Origin: Chitinophagales bacterium
Lineage (GTDB): Bacteria > Bacteroidota > Bacteroidia > Chitinophagales > UBA2359
Length of the DNA: 64,000 nt
Assembly: GCA_020636475.1 (NCBI GenBank)
Contig: JACJXU010000010.1
Coordinates: 1 to 64,000, forward strand
Direction: 5' to 3'
Shown: one piece after another, positions 9,802-18,400 of the stretch
Position numbering within the stretch: the stretch's first letter is position 1
Layout: each line of letters starts with the position of its first letter
The notes under the pieces: generated by a model
What the model was told of the DNA's origin: nothing
The model's input: the letters and a program-made list of their open reading frames with translations, nothing else
Databases searched by the model: none
Program-made: the position numbers and the translations under genes

Positions 9802-9940
9802 TAGGGCATAACAAGGGTTTGAACGCAATGGGGGCAGATGTACTAAATTCAACATTCGTACTTCTATTTGGCATTTGTGCTAAACTCAACATTTGTGGAT
9901 ATAATCCCCCACTGCGTCAAGCCCCAAACCGATGTTCGGA
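9802..9940 (+). other. attC-like recombination site 2
   Basis: The box GGGCATAAC (9804-9812) is the complement of the cassette start GTTATGCCC at 854-862, 8.95 kb upstream. The arms GGTTTGAACGCAATGGGGG and CCCCCACTGCGTCAAGCCCC pair. The right core reads GATGTT and not GTT, which belongs to the short AT-core cassette that follows. Confidence 0.75.
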
Positions 9941-10061
9941 AATCCCTACGGGCTTCCCGAACATCGCACCGGAGGCTTTCCGCCTGCACGAAGCCCTTCG
10001 GGACTTCGTACATCTGAAGGTTTTGCGCAAGCGCAAAAGCCTGCGCAAAGCCTCCGGTGCG
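9932..10061 (+). mobile_element. Geneless AT-core mini-cassette, type 2
   Basis: The unit starts ATGTTCGG and its body ends CCGAACATC, so the ends pair, but the crossover would be G^AT and not G^TT. The internal site has arms GCACCGGAGGCTTT (9966-9979) and AAAGCCTCCGGTGC (10047-10060), a perfect 14-bp pair. It has no gene. It is similar in plan to the unit at 14267. Confidence 0.6.
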
Positions 10062-10536
10062 TTGCACGCAACACCGCCAAAAATCCCGCTCAAAATTACT
10101 ATCCAAATTTTTGAATCTTGAAGAAACTGAATCCAGACCAAAAAACTTTGAAAACAAGGTCTGAATTCATTTTCTATAAAACGGACTGAATAAAATCTCG
10201 ACGCTAAATCTGAATGAATTTCTGACAGTGTCGCATTCAACGATGACAAAATAACGTTCCTAACTTTGTGAAAAAACAAAATCTCGACAAAAAATTGCGC
10301 CGACAAAAAAATGTGCCGAAAAATTAACGCTGACGAAATTCGTTGCGCTGAATTTGACAAACATTAACTCTGACTTTGACAAAAATTAAGTTGAATTTAA
10401 AAAATTGACGAAAAATAACGCTGACAAAATCTGCGGACAAAATTTTAAAAATTTTTGGAAATTTTAGCAATTATCGGTTTGACAATGGGAAGTTTAACTG
10501 AAATTTGACTAAAACTCTAAAATGGTGCTTCGTGCA
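10062..10536 (+). other. Geneless cassette A (about 475 bp)
   Basis: Ends are TTGCACG at the start and CGTGCAA at 10531-10537. No credible reading frame is present. The sequence is rich in TTGACAAA-like phrases and carries the shared hairpin motif at 10109-10189. Its attC-like site is nearly identical to that of cassette B. Confidence 0.7.
10109..10189 (+). ncRNA. Shared hairpin motif, copy 1
   Basis: The copy starts TTTGAATCTTGAAGAAAC. TGAATCCAGACC (10128-10139) pairs with GGTCTGAATTCA (10158-10169) with one mismatch and an 18-base loop, followed by TTTTCTAT and GGACTGA. It lies about 50 bases inside the cassette. Two further copies keep the stem, one with a compensatory change. Whether it acts as RNA or as single-stranded DNA is unknown. 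Confidence 0.5.
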
Positions 10537-10664
10537 ACATCGGTTTTGCAATATGGCGCGGAAAGTTTTTAATAGAACTTGTCGGATTTTTTTGTAACTT
10601 TGGTAAAAATAGAAAGCGGGGAACTTCTTTGGCGCCACATCGCAAAGCCGGAACTCGTTGTGCG
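10530..10664 (+). other. attC-like recombination site 3
   Basis: Cores are AAC 10536-10538 and GTT 10657-10659. Arms CGGTTTTGCAATATGGCGC and GCGCCACATCGCAAAGCCG pair apart from three transitions. Two of these put A on the left opposite C on the right; the third is T opposite G. The loop contains a TAACTTTG box. Confidence 0.75.
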
Positions 10665-10707
10665 ATATCCCACCAAAAATTGCGCTGACAAACAGATTCC
10701 CGAATTT

Positions 10708-10788
10708 TTTGAATCTTTAAAGAAACTGAATCCAGACCAAAATTCTTTGCGCAAAAGGTCTGAATTCATTTTCTATGGAGTGGACTGA
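10708..10788 (+). ncRNA. Shared hairpin motif, copy 2
   Basis: TGAATCCAGACC (10727-10738) pairs with GGTCTGAATTCA (10757-10768) over an 18-base loop. The flanking blocks TTTTTGAATCTTTAAAG and TTTTCTATGGAGTGGACTGA match copy 1. The position, about 50 bases after the cassette core, is the same as in the other two copies. Confidence 0.5.
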
Positions 10789-10904
10789 AAACAAAAAGCC
10801 AGATTCTGAATATCAACAAAAATTTTTGGCGGAATATCTTCAACGGAAAACCAAAACTGCGCTCCAAACTCTATGAATATTTAAAACTTGGCGGACAAAA
10901 GTTT

Positions 10905-11055
10905 GCGCTGATTTTTTCACAAAACTTGCGCCGAATCTAACAATTGGACAAAATATTGCGCTGACAAAAACTTGGCAGACAAAAGTTTGCGCCGAATTTT
11001 ACAAACTTGCACCGAATCTAACAATTGGACAAAAAATTGCGCTGACAAAAAAAAT
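10905..11055 (+). repeat. Short degenerate direct repeats in cassette B
   Basis: The phrase TTGCGCTGA or TTGCGCCGAATC recurs at least four times, alternating with ACAATTGGACAAAAxATTGCGC and ACTTGGCxGACAAAAGTTTGCGC. The repeats are imperfect and have no open frame of note. Similar GACAAAA-rich text is found in cassettes A and C. Confidence 0.5.
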
Positions 11056-11168
11056 TGCGCAAAAACCGTATTTAAAAAATTTTTGGATTTTAACGAAAAA
11101 AAATTAACAAACAGTAAGAAATTAAGAGGAAAATTGGGATGGACAAACTAAAATCTTGGAAAAAGGCA

Positions 11169-11303
11169 CATCGCACAACATCGGTTTTGCAATATGGCGC
11201 GGAAAGTTTTTGGTTGAACTTGTCGGATTTTTTGTAACTTTGGTAAAAATAGAAAACGGGGAACTTCTTTGGCGCCACATCGCAAAGCCGGAACTCGTTG
11301 GTC
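11169..11303 (+). other. attC-like recombination site 4
   Basis: Cores are AAC 11177-11179 and GTT 11297-11299. It is nearly identical to site 3 (same arms and the same TAACTTTGG in the loop), so cassettes A and B share a site but differ in body. Confidence 0.78.
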
Positions 11304-11465
11304 AAAATAGTCGCTCCGCTCCCATTTTGACCAACGCGGGGCGGATTGCATCCGCTGTCGGACTGCGCCGTCGCTGCGCGACTACTTCGTCCAACAGCAC
11401 ATTTGCTAAATTACTTCGCTTGCAAACTTCGTTGCCGCTTCGTAACTTCGCAAATCCGCCCCGCG
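11298..11465 (+). mobile_element. 168-bp geneless cassette, copy 1
   Basis: The unit from G^TT to G^TT is exactly 168 bp. Its body is only a hairpin (TTGGTCAAAAT pairing with ATTTTGACCAA), followed by its own site with perfect 15-bp arms AACGCGGGGCGGATT and AATCCGCCCCGCGTT. Open frames of 60-70 codons across it end or start in flanks and are not genes. Confidence 0.88.
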
Positions 11466-11502
11466 TTATGGGCAAGTGTAACTGACGACACAGAACAAAA
11501 TA

Positions 11503-12315
11503 ATGAAACAACTAATAACATATTTCGGACTTGCATATTTACTCAGTTGGACAATTTGGCTTCCATTGTATGGACATATTTTCTGCTTAACAAATTTTCC
11601 GACTTTGCCGTATCACCACGGACTTGGAGGACTTGGACCATTATTCGCTTCATTTCTGACGACTTGGATATTTCAAAGAAGCGAAGGTGTAAAACATTTA
11701 ATTAAAAAATGCTTACAGGTTAGACCGCTAATTTATTTGACAATTGCACTTTTAAGTCCATTTATACTCGTTTTCATTGCGACAGTCCTAAACTACTTCG
11801 TTGACAACTCGCCTATCAATATTTCAGGACTTTTAACTTCAAAAGAGTTTCCGCAGTTTAACTTGTTGACATTTTTCATTTACAACTTAATCTTCTTTGG
11901 ATTTGGAGAAGAAGTTGGTTGGCGAGGTTTTGCATTGCCAAGGTTTCAAGACAAGTTTAATGCTTTGACATCAAGTATTATTTTGACAATATTTTGGGCT
12001 GTTTGGCATTGGCCTCTTTTCTTTTATAGACCTGGTTACACTTCAATGGACTTTGCAGGCATATTCGGTTGGACATTTAGCCTATTGACAGGAAGCATTT
12101 TATTGACTTGGCTTTTCAACTCATCCAGAGCAAGTGTTTTAATTTGTGCTGTTTTTCACTCAACAATAGACATTGCATTTACAGCAGACCTTGCCGACAA
12201 AAATATCGTGAACTATATGGGATTTTTAATAACAGTTTGGGGCATTTTGACAATCATTATTTTTAAGCCAAAAAATTTAGCGACAAATGAACGAGAGAAG
12301 AACACCAGCCCATAA
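11503..12315 (+). CDS. CPBP family intramembrane metalloprotease
   Basis: This 270-residue membrane protein has the CPBP/CAAX protease motifs: EEVGWRG beginning at E136, a second motif FWAVWHWP with H169, and a third His in CAVFHSTIDIA at H219. These would bind the zinc and activate water. Seven or eight hydrophobic segments span the chain. In bacteria such proteins often give bacteriocin self-immunity or process membrane peptides, and which applies here is not known. It is the sole gene of its cassette, and its TAA stop (12313-12315) lies inside the attC box GCCCATAAC. Confidence 0.85.
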   Translation: MKQLITYFGLAYLLSWTIWLPLYGHIFCLTNFPTLPYHHGLGGLGPLFASFLTTWIFQRSEGVKHLIKKCLQVRPLIYLTIALLSPFILVFIATVLNYFVDNSPINISGLLTSKEFPQFNLLTFFIYNLIFFGFGEEVGWRGFALPRFQDKFNALTSSIILTIFWAVWHWPLFFYRPGYTSMDFAGIFGWTFSLLTGSILLTWLFNSSRASVLICAVFHSTIDIAFTADLADKNIVNYMGFLITVWGILTIIIFKPKNLATNEREKNTSP

Positions 12316-12443
12316 CAGCCGTTTGCCGCAATGGGGGCTGACGTGGTTAAATCAAGTGCAGTGCTTCTATCAACATTTGTGCTTGGTTGACAGTGAAGTG
12401 CTCCGAAATCCCCCACTGCGGCAAGCGGCAAACCGTTAGGTGC
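12308..12443 (+). other. attC-like recombination site 5
   Basis: GCCCATAAC (12308-12316) is the complement of the cassette start GTTATGGGC at 11465. Arms GTTTGCCGCAATGGGGG and CCCCCACTGCGGCAAGC pair. The right core is GTT 12435-12437. Confidence 0.82.
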
Positions 12444-12475
12444 AACCCTGTGACGACCAAACAAACAGTGAAACA

Positions 12476-13156
12476 ATGAACAGAATAGACAGACTTATTG
12501 CAACGTTGACCACCTTACAATCAAAAAAGTTTGTAACGGCAGACTTCATTGCTGACAAGTATGAGATAAGTATCAGGACAGTTTATAGGGACTTAAAAGC
12601 ATTGGGAGAAATTGGTGTTCCAATAGCATTTGAAGACGGTCGTGGGTATTCAATTTTGCAAGGGTTCTTTTTGCCACCAGTTTTATTGACAAGTGAAGAA
12701 GCAAATGCTCTAATTTTAATTTCTTCTCTTTCCGAAAAATTCGCAGACAAGACTACAAAAAAGCATATTGCAAATGCTTTAAGTAAAATTAAAGCTGTGC
12801 TACGCACAGTCGACAAGGGCAAGGCAGACAATTTGCAATCTCAAATAAAAATTTACAATCCACCAACTACAGAAGAACCAACAGATTTTTTGACTGAAAT
12901 TCAAAATGCAATTACGAATAAGACCGAATTGGAAATTGAATATGTCAATAATAGTTCTGAACACAGTAAAAGAAAAATTGAACCCATTGGCTTGACTTTT
13001 TACTCTAATCAATGGCATTTAATTGCGTGGTGTTGGACACGAAGTGCCTATCGGGATTTTAAAGTAAACCGAATAAGTAAGCTAACGAATAGGCAAGAAC
13101 CATTCAAAAAACAAAATCATTATGACATCAACGACTATATTAAATCCCTTGTTTAA
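12476..13156 (+). CDS. WYL-domain helix-turn-helix transcriptional regulator
   Basis: The 226-residue protein has an N-terminal HTH_11 winged helix (about residues 1-60, with RTVYRDLKALGEIGVPI) and a C-terminal WYL domain from about residue 140 (LEIEYVNNSSEHSKRKIEPIGLTFYSNQWHLIAW). WYL proteins bind a ligand, often a nucleotide or single-stranded nucleic acid, and control DNA binding. An in-frame GTG at 12440 lies inside the attC right box, so I prefer the ATG at 12476. It leads a three-gene cassette with a zinc-ribbon and a HEAT protein. Confidence 0.85.
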   Translation: MNRIDRLIATLTTLQSKKFVTADFIADKYEISIRTVYRDLKALGEIGVPIAFEDGRGYSILQGFFLPPVLLTSEEANALILISSLSEKFADKTTKKHIANALSKIKAVLRTVDKGKADNLQSQIKIYNPPTTEEPTDFLTEIQNAITNKTELEIEYVNNSSEHSKRKIEPIGLTFYSNQWHLIAWCWTRSAYRDFKVNRISKLTNRQEPFKKQNHYDINDYIKSLV

Positions 13157-13228
13157 AAGATTTTCAAAATCGCTGACATAGGGTTGTCAGTGAGTGAAAT
13201 TATCTTTGTAAAAATAATTTTAGAAAAA

Positions 13229-13495
13229 ATGGAACAGACACACAAAAATTGTCAGAGTTGCGGAATGCCTCTGAAAAAATCACCAAACGGGGGTGGAACA
13301 AATTCAGATAAAAGTATCAGTAAAATGTATTGTGCTTATTGCTACGAAAACGGGCAGTTTAAACAACCGGACTGGACAGCATCACAAATGCAAGACTTTG
13401 TAAAGGGAAAGATGAAAGAAATGAGTTTTCCAATGTCGCTATTTGCAAATATGTTCGCAAAAAAAATTCCAACACTTAAACGCTGGGCAAAATGA
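13229..13495 (+). CDS. Putative zinc-ribbon domain protein
   Basis: The 88-residue protein carries CQSCGMPL near the start and CAYCYENGQF about 27 residues later, a four-Cys zinc ribbon seen in small PF12674-type proteins. The C-terminal half has a basic helical segment (DFVKGKMKEMSFPMSLFANMF). Zinc binding is inferred from the Cys pairs and the function is unknown. I chose the ATG at 13229. Its stop overlaps the next gene start. Confidence 0.7.
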   Translation: MEQTHKNCQSCGMPLKKSPNGGGTNSDKSISKMYCAYCYENGQFKQPDWTASQMQDFVKGKMKEMSFPMSLFANMFAKKIPTLKRWAK

Positions 13496-14121
13496 GTGTA
13501 ATACCAAAATTAGCATCTTCCCTTGACCGCAGAGACGAAGTGCCCAATCAAGAATTGGCAAAACAAATTGCGACCAAAAAGGATAAAAAAGCAGTTCAAG
13601 AACTTATTGAAAATCTAAATAATAAAAGTAAGGACATTCAAAACGATTGCATAAAAGTTCTGTATGAAATAGGTGAAATAAGCCCTTCCTTGATTTCGGA
13701 TTATGCAAAAGAGTTTATTGCCTTACTTGACCATAAAAACAATCGTTTACAATGGGGTGCTATGACAGCAATTAATTCAATTACTCTTGAAAATCCTAAA
13801 TTAGTTTATGCTTCTATTTCAAAGATTGTTGCTGCCTCTGACAAAGGTTCTGTAATTACGAAAGACTACGCTGTGAACATTTTGATTAAATTATGTTCAA
13901 TAAAACAATATTCAGACAACGCCTTTGCTTTGCTTAACGAGCAACTTTTACAAAGCCCTACAAACCAACTGCCAATGTATGCAGAAAAAGCAATACCAAT
14001 AATCAACGAAAGTAATAAAAGAGTTTTCATTAAAACATTAACTTCACGACTTGACGATATTGAAAAAGATACCAAACGAAAACGAGTGGAAAAAGTGATT
14101 AAGAAATTCAGTAACAAATGA
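13492..14121 (+). CDS. HEAT-repeat-like helical protein
   Basis: This 209-residue all-helical protein contains at least two HEAT/ARM-like units (AVQELIENLNNKSKDIQNDCIKVLYEIGE and ALLDHKNNRLQWGAMTAINSI are split parts). It has no signal peptide or membrane segment, so it is probably a cytoplasmic scaffold. The start codon overlaps the upstream stop by 4 bases (ATGA), so it is coupled to the zinc-ribbon gene. Its partner is unknown. Confidence 0.65.
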   Translation: MSVIPKLASSLDRRDEVPNQELAKQIATKKDKKAVQELIENLNNKSKDIQNDCIKVLYEIGEISPSLISDYAKEFIALLDHKNNRLQWGAMTAINSITLENPKLVYASISKIVAASDKGSVITKDYAVNILIKLCSIKQYSDNAFALLNEQLLQSPTNQLPMYAEKAIPIINESNKRVFIKTLTSRLDDIEKDTKRKRVEKVIKKFSNK

Positions 14122-14136
14122 CGACAAAAAAAGGCA

Positions 14137-14272
14137 GCACCTAACATCGTATTGGCAATAGTGGGGCCGAAAGTTGTAAACTCAACATTTGTAATACTAT
14201 TGGGCATTTGTGCAAATGTTGGGCTGACGTTTTTCAAATTCCCCACCATCGCCAATACGTAAACCGATGTGG
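14137..14272 (+). other. attC-like recombination site 6
   Basis: GCACCTAAC (14137-14145) is the complement of the cassette start GTTAGGTGC at 12435. Arms ATTGGCAATAGTGGGG and CCCCACCATCGCCAAT differ from perfect pairing only at two positions, both A on the left and C on the right. Confidence 0.82.
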
Positions 14273-14403
14273 CGAAATCCCTTCGGGCTCTCGCCACATC
14301 GGGAGGCGACTTCACATCGTCGCTGCGCGAAGCCCAAAAGGACTTCGCACATCAACAATTTCACGAAATTCCCCAAAGGGGAACTTCGTGAAGTCGCCTC
14401 CCG
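14267..14403 (+). mobile_element. Geneless AT-core mini-cassette, type 3
   Basis: ATGTGGCG at the start pairs with CGCCACAT before the internal site, so as in type 2 the core would be G^AT. The site arms GGAGGCGACTTCAC (14299-14312) and GTGAAGTCGCCTCC pair perfectly. The inner body AAATCCCTTCGGGCTC is almost the same as in type 2. Confidence 0.6.
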
Positions 14404-14835
14404 TTATATGCTATGTTGTGCGACAGAGTCCAAAAGTTCAGCATTTTCAAAGATATTACCTACCACCTCAACCGCTATTCTATTACAAGACCAATGAAGT
14501 ATGCCAACTTTATCTGTTCCATAATTTTCAAGCCAACCTAACTCGTGTATTGACCATTCATTGTACATATCGCACCATTGCTTATACCAAAATGAACTTT
14601 GGCTATAAAATACAAGTGCTAATTTAATCTGCCCATTAGGAGATGTTATCAAATCACCTTCGAAAATATCTTTATCATTTTTATCTTTATATCCAGTCCA
14701 TAACATAAGTAAACTATCAGAAAAATGGTGCATAAACGACTGTGTAGTCATTAAATCTGCCGTGCCTTCATAAGCCATATACTTCTGTTTATCGCACCAA
14801 GCACGAAACTTATGCTTAAATATTTTTTCTTTCAT
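14404..14835 (-). CDS. YopX family protein, reversed in its cassette
   Basis: The 143-residue product resembles the phage YopX family. It begins with KHKFRAWCDKQKYMAY, continues with the conserved core TGYKDKNDKDIFEGDLI (about residues 65-82), and ends VVGNIFENAELLDS. It is the only array gene after the first trio that runs against the others. Its TAA stop is supplied by the complement of the GTT core of the preceding site. I use the ATG at 14835; an upstream TTG is possible. Its function is unknown and an origin from a prophage is likely. Confidence 0.8.
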   Translation of the reverse strand: MKEKIFKHKFRAWCDKQKYMAYEGTADLMTTQSFMHHFSDSLLMLWTGYKDKNDKDIFEGDLITSPNGQIKLALVFYSQSSFWYKQWCDMYNEWSIHELGWLENYGTDKVGILHWSCNRIAVEVVGNIFENAELLDSVAQHSI

Positions 14836-14869
14836 TTTGAACAAATTTTACACCCCTAAAAAAAGCACA

Positions 14870-15003
14870 GCATATAACAGGGGTTTTGCTATATGGTGGC
14901 TGACGTACAAAATCCAAGCTGTGTACATCTAATCAGCTTCGGTGGTTATTGAACTGACGAGCCTTTAATGCCACCACATCGCAAAGCCCTGTTCGTTGGT
15001 CAA
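14870..15003 (+). other. attC-like recombination site 7
   Basis: GCATATAAC (14870-14878) is the complement of the cassette start GTTATATGC at 14403. Arms GGGTTTTGCTATATGGTGGC and GCCACCACATCGCAAAGCCC pair with three non-Watson-Crick positions. Confidence 0.8.
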
Positions 15004-15163
15004 AATAGTCGCTCCGCTCCCATTTTGACCAACGCGGGGCGGATTGCATCCGCTGTCGGACTGCGCCGTCGCTGCGCGACTACTTCGTCCAACAGCACAT
15101 TTGCTAAATTACTTCGCTTGCAAACTTCGTTGCCGCTTCGTAACTTCGCAAATCCGCCCCGCG
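14996..15163 (+). mobile_element. 168-bp geneless cassette, copy 2
   Basis: Same length and plan as copy 1, with identical end hairpin and 15-bp arms. The spacer between the arms has the AGCACATTTGC variant. Confidence 0.88.
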
Positions 15164-15330
15164 TTATAGGCAAGCGTAACAGACGACACAACAACCATTA
15201 AACTGACAGAAAATTATCGAAACGACAGGACAACATATAAACTTAACAGCGGACTTTTTTCCGACACGACAGCCCAACGCTTCGTGTTTTATTTTTTTTT
15301 GCCGCCCCGCATTTTTTAAAAACAATTTTA

Positions 15331-15416
15331 GCCAGCCGCACAAATGGCACATTTGGTTTTGCCCGACACACAAGCCGACCCTTTGCAAAACCAAAAGAGC
15401 CATTTTTTGCCAACGC
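15331..15416. repeat. Hairpin flank element, copy 1
   Basis: AATGGC...TTTGGTTTTGC (15343-15362) pairs with GCAAAACCAAA...GCCATT (15385-15404). A second copy at 33512-33597 has AACGGC / GCCGTT and TTGGG / CCCAA, so both partners changed together. It lies about 45 bases before the kinase-helicase gene. The rest of 15164-15459 has no gene. Confidence 0.6.
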
Positions 15417-15459
15417 TTTTAACGACACTTTCATTAACATTATACATTTGACGGACTAA

Positions 15460-18400
15460 ATGCTTTTTAATAAATATCAATATAACCAATTTGGCATTAA
15501 CAAAAGAGGCTATTCGCAAAGCTCACTTGCCTTTAATGAAGAAGGTAAAGAGTTTTGGGTTAAGTGGATTTTAGGAATTGAAAAGAACGACACAAAAGCA
15601 AAAATTTTAGCGGATAAACTTCGTCATTTGCAAAAAGCCAGACATTCTGCATTACCCGAAATTATTGAATATGGCTATGATGAAGAACAAAATGCTTTTG
15701 CCATAGTCTATGAACTTTTAGAAGAAGTAGAAACTTTTGAAACGAAAGTTTTTGAACTTAAAACACAAGGTGCAATTAGCGGACTTCTTGACCTTGCAGA
15801 TTGCTTGAAAGAATTGCATTTGAAATTCAAAATCAATCACGGAGACATCCACCCTGCAAATATTCTAATCGACAAAAACGGGCAATTCTACCTTGTAGAT
15901 TTTGGACTTGCAGACATCACAAAAACTTTAAGCCAAACAAAAGAACTTGAAATTTTTGCAAGAGGTTTTGCAGCACCAGAAAAACTGAATAAACTTGTAA
16001 AGGGTTTTCCGTTTCAGGCTGACATTTTTTCAATCGGTAAAGTTGTTGAATGGTTTTTTGACGAAAGGCAAATGGAACTTGCGGAGGAATATGCTTTTCA
16101 GCTTCAAAGGTTACTTGCAGAAAACCCTGTTGACAGACCGAATTGGCAACAAGTTATTGATACATTAAAAAACTTTGCCGTTGCTTCGGAAACGGAAGCT
16201 GTTCAAGTTGGTTTTCGTTCTTCCAATGGATACGAAATATTAGACCTATTAAATTCATCGAATCCAATTTTTGATATTTCACCAAAGGAAGGAGCAAACT
16301 ATTTGCTTGACGTTATTATTGGTAATTGGCTTTGTGAAGGTGTTATTTGGGTAAAATCAGAAGATAAGTTGCTATTCAATAGCATAAAACCACTTAATTC
16401 ACTTGATAGTAAAATTGTAGAAAGAAAAATTAAAGACGGTAAAAAATTACCTTTCAAATTCGTTTACACCGTTGACTATACACATAATAAGGCAGACCTC
16501 ACGCCCCATTTCCAAAAATGGTTTGAGCAAAAGAAAAAGCAGGTTTCACTTCGTGAAAACCGCAAAGCCGTAAGAGAAGAACTAAATTTTTATCGTGAAC
16601 TACTTGAAAAGGAAAAAGAAGTTATTGCCAAAAATTCTTTGCGACTTCAATACTCAAACTATGAAATAAAAGGTGATGAAATAATTTTTACAATTAAACA
16701 AAACGACAAAAGTAGTAGCGTTGGTTTTGTCTTAAAACATATTGAGGACGGAAATGACGTAAATTCAGAAGGCTTTGAATATGTTGTTTCCGCTAATGCT
16801 GACAGAAAGCAAAACAAAGAAACAGTTGAGTTAGCAGGGAAGCCCTACGAATTTCATACAAAAGATATGCTTCTTAAAATCAAAGATTGCGAACGCTTGA
16901 AAAAAGACAGCATTCCGCAATCGGGATTTTTGTTTGAAAACACGAACAAAAAAGAAGAAGAAAAAAACAGGCAACTTGATGCCATTAGAAAAGTTGATAA
17001 AAACGAAGTTCAAAACCCTGACTTAATTTATTTTCTTTTCAAACCAGATGAATTACCACCTATTTACAATAATCATTCGGACGATTTGCTTGTATTTCAG
17101 AAAGACACAAGCGGTAAACCGCTTGTTTATTCATACAATCAAAAACGTGCTATTGAAAATGCTTTGCATCGCAGTCCGCTTTCAGTGATTCAAGGTCCGC
17201 CCGGAACGGGAAAAACAACCGTAATTACAGAAATCGTTTTTCAAATTCTTGCACAAAAACCCGAAGCAAAAATCCTTATCACCTCGCAAACCAACAATGC
17301 GGTTGACCAAGTTTTGGAAAATCTTTTGAAAAACGAAATTCCGATTTTGCGTTTAAGTGGAATTACAAAACCAAGAATACAAAGTATTCGCAAGCATACG
17401 TTAGACCGAAAATTGGAAGGTTGGAAACAACAAGTTCGTGAATCAGCCGAAAAGAATTTCAAAAAAGAAGAAACAAAGTTTTTAGAAAGTTTAAAGGGAA
17501 AAAATCCGTTTGCTGTTTCAATAACTGAAATCATTTTTAAACAAAGCGATTGGAAAAAGGCAAAGCAAAACATTGAAAACATTGTTGGAAGAGTTCAAAA
17601 CTTAAATCAATTACACAATTTGCCAACCGAAAGAGAAAGTGCAATTGAAAAGATTGAACAAGTTTTGCAGATTGATTTGACAAGTTTTTTGAAGTTGCAC
17701 GACTTACACAGAGATTGGATTGTTACAATAAATTCTTTGGACGAAAAAAGTGCAATCAATCAGAAACTCATAGACAGTATTCGTGTAATTGGTGCTACTT
17801 GTAACCATATCGCAGCTAAGAAATACGCCAAATACAATTTTGAATTTGATTATGTAATAATGGACGAATCAGGTAAAGCAACAACTGCCGAAGCTCTTGT
17901 TCCTATTATTACAGGCAAAAATCTAATTTACGTTGGAGACCACAGACAATTGCGGCCAATGCTAACCAGCACAAGAGAAGTTGAAAGTTGGCTTCGTGGA
18001 AAATTCAAGAAAGAAGCAGGGGAATTAGAAAATTGGGAAGATTATTTCAATCGTCCGAGTTTGTTTGAGCAAGTCATTACAAATATTGATTACGACTACA
18101 AAGCACAATTAACAGAGTGTAGGCGTTCATCAGCCGAACAGGTAAAACTTACTTCAAAGTGCTTTTACGAACCCGAAGGCGATGAACCGATTGAACCTGT
18201 TAGCAGAGAAATTTCAGCAGAACACAATTTGCCTTTAGCAATTGATAGTTCTTTATTTTTTATTGACATTGGAAGTCATTACAAAAATGAAAAAGACAAC
18301 AATTCATCGTCTTTGAATAAAGAAAGTGCGACAATCATTCCAGAAATTTTGGAGTTGTTGAACAAATACGAAAAGGTAAAAGATTATTCTATTGGCGTAA

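Larger units (their letters stand above)
10658..11177 (+). other. Geneless cassette B (about 520 bp)
   Basis: Start TTGTGCGAT and end ATCGCACAA (11170-11178) are complementary over 9 bases. No gene is seen. It carries the shared hairpin near its start and then short near-tandem repeats of the kind TTGCGCTGACAAAAACTT and AAAAGTTTGCGC at about 10905-11055. Confidence 0.7.

Noticed and set aside
9690..10360. Frames of 90-147 codons on both strands over 9690-10360
   Set aside because: They cross an attC-like site, a mini-cassette and the shared hairpin, and their protein text is the translation of palindromic arms.
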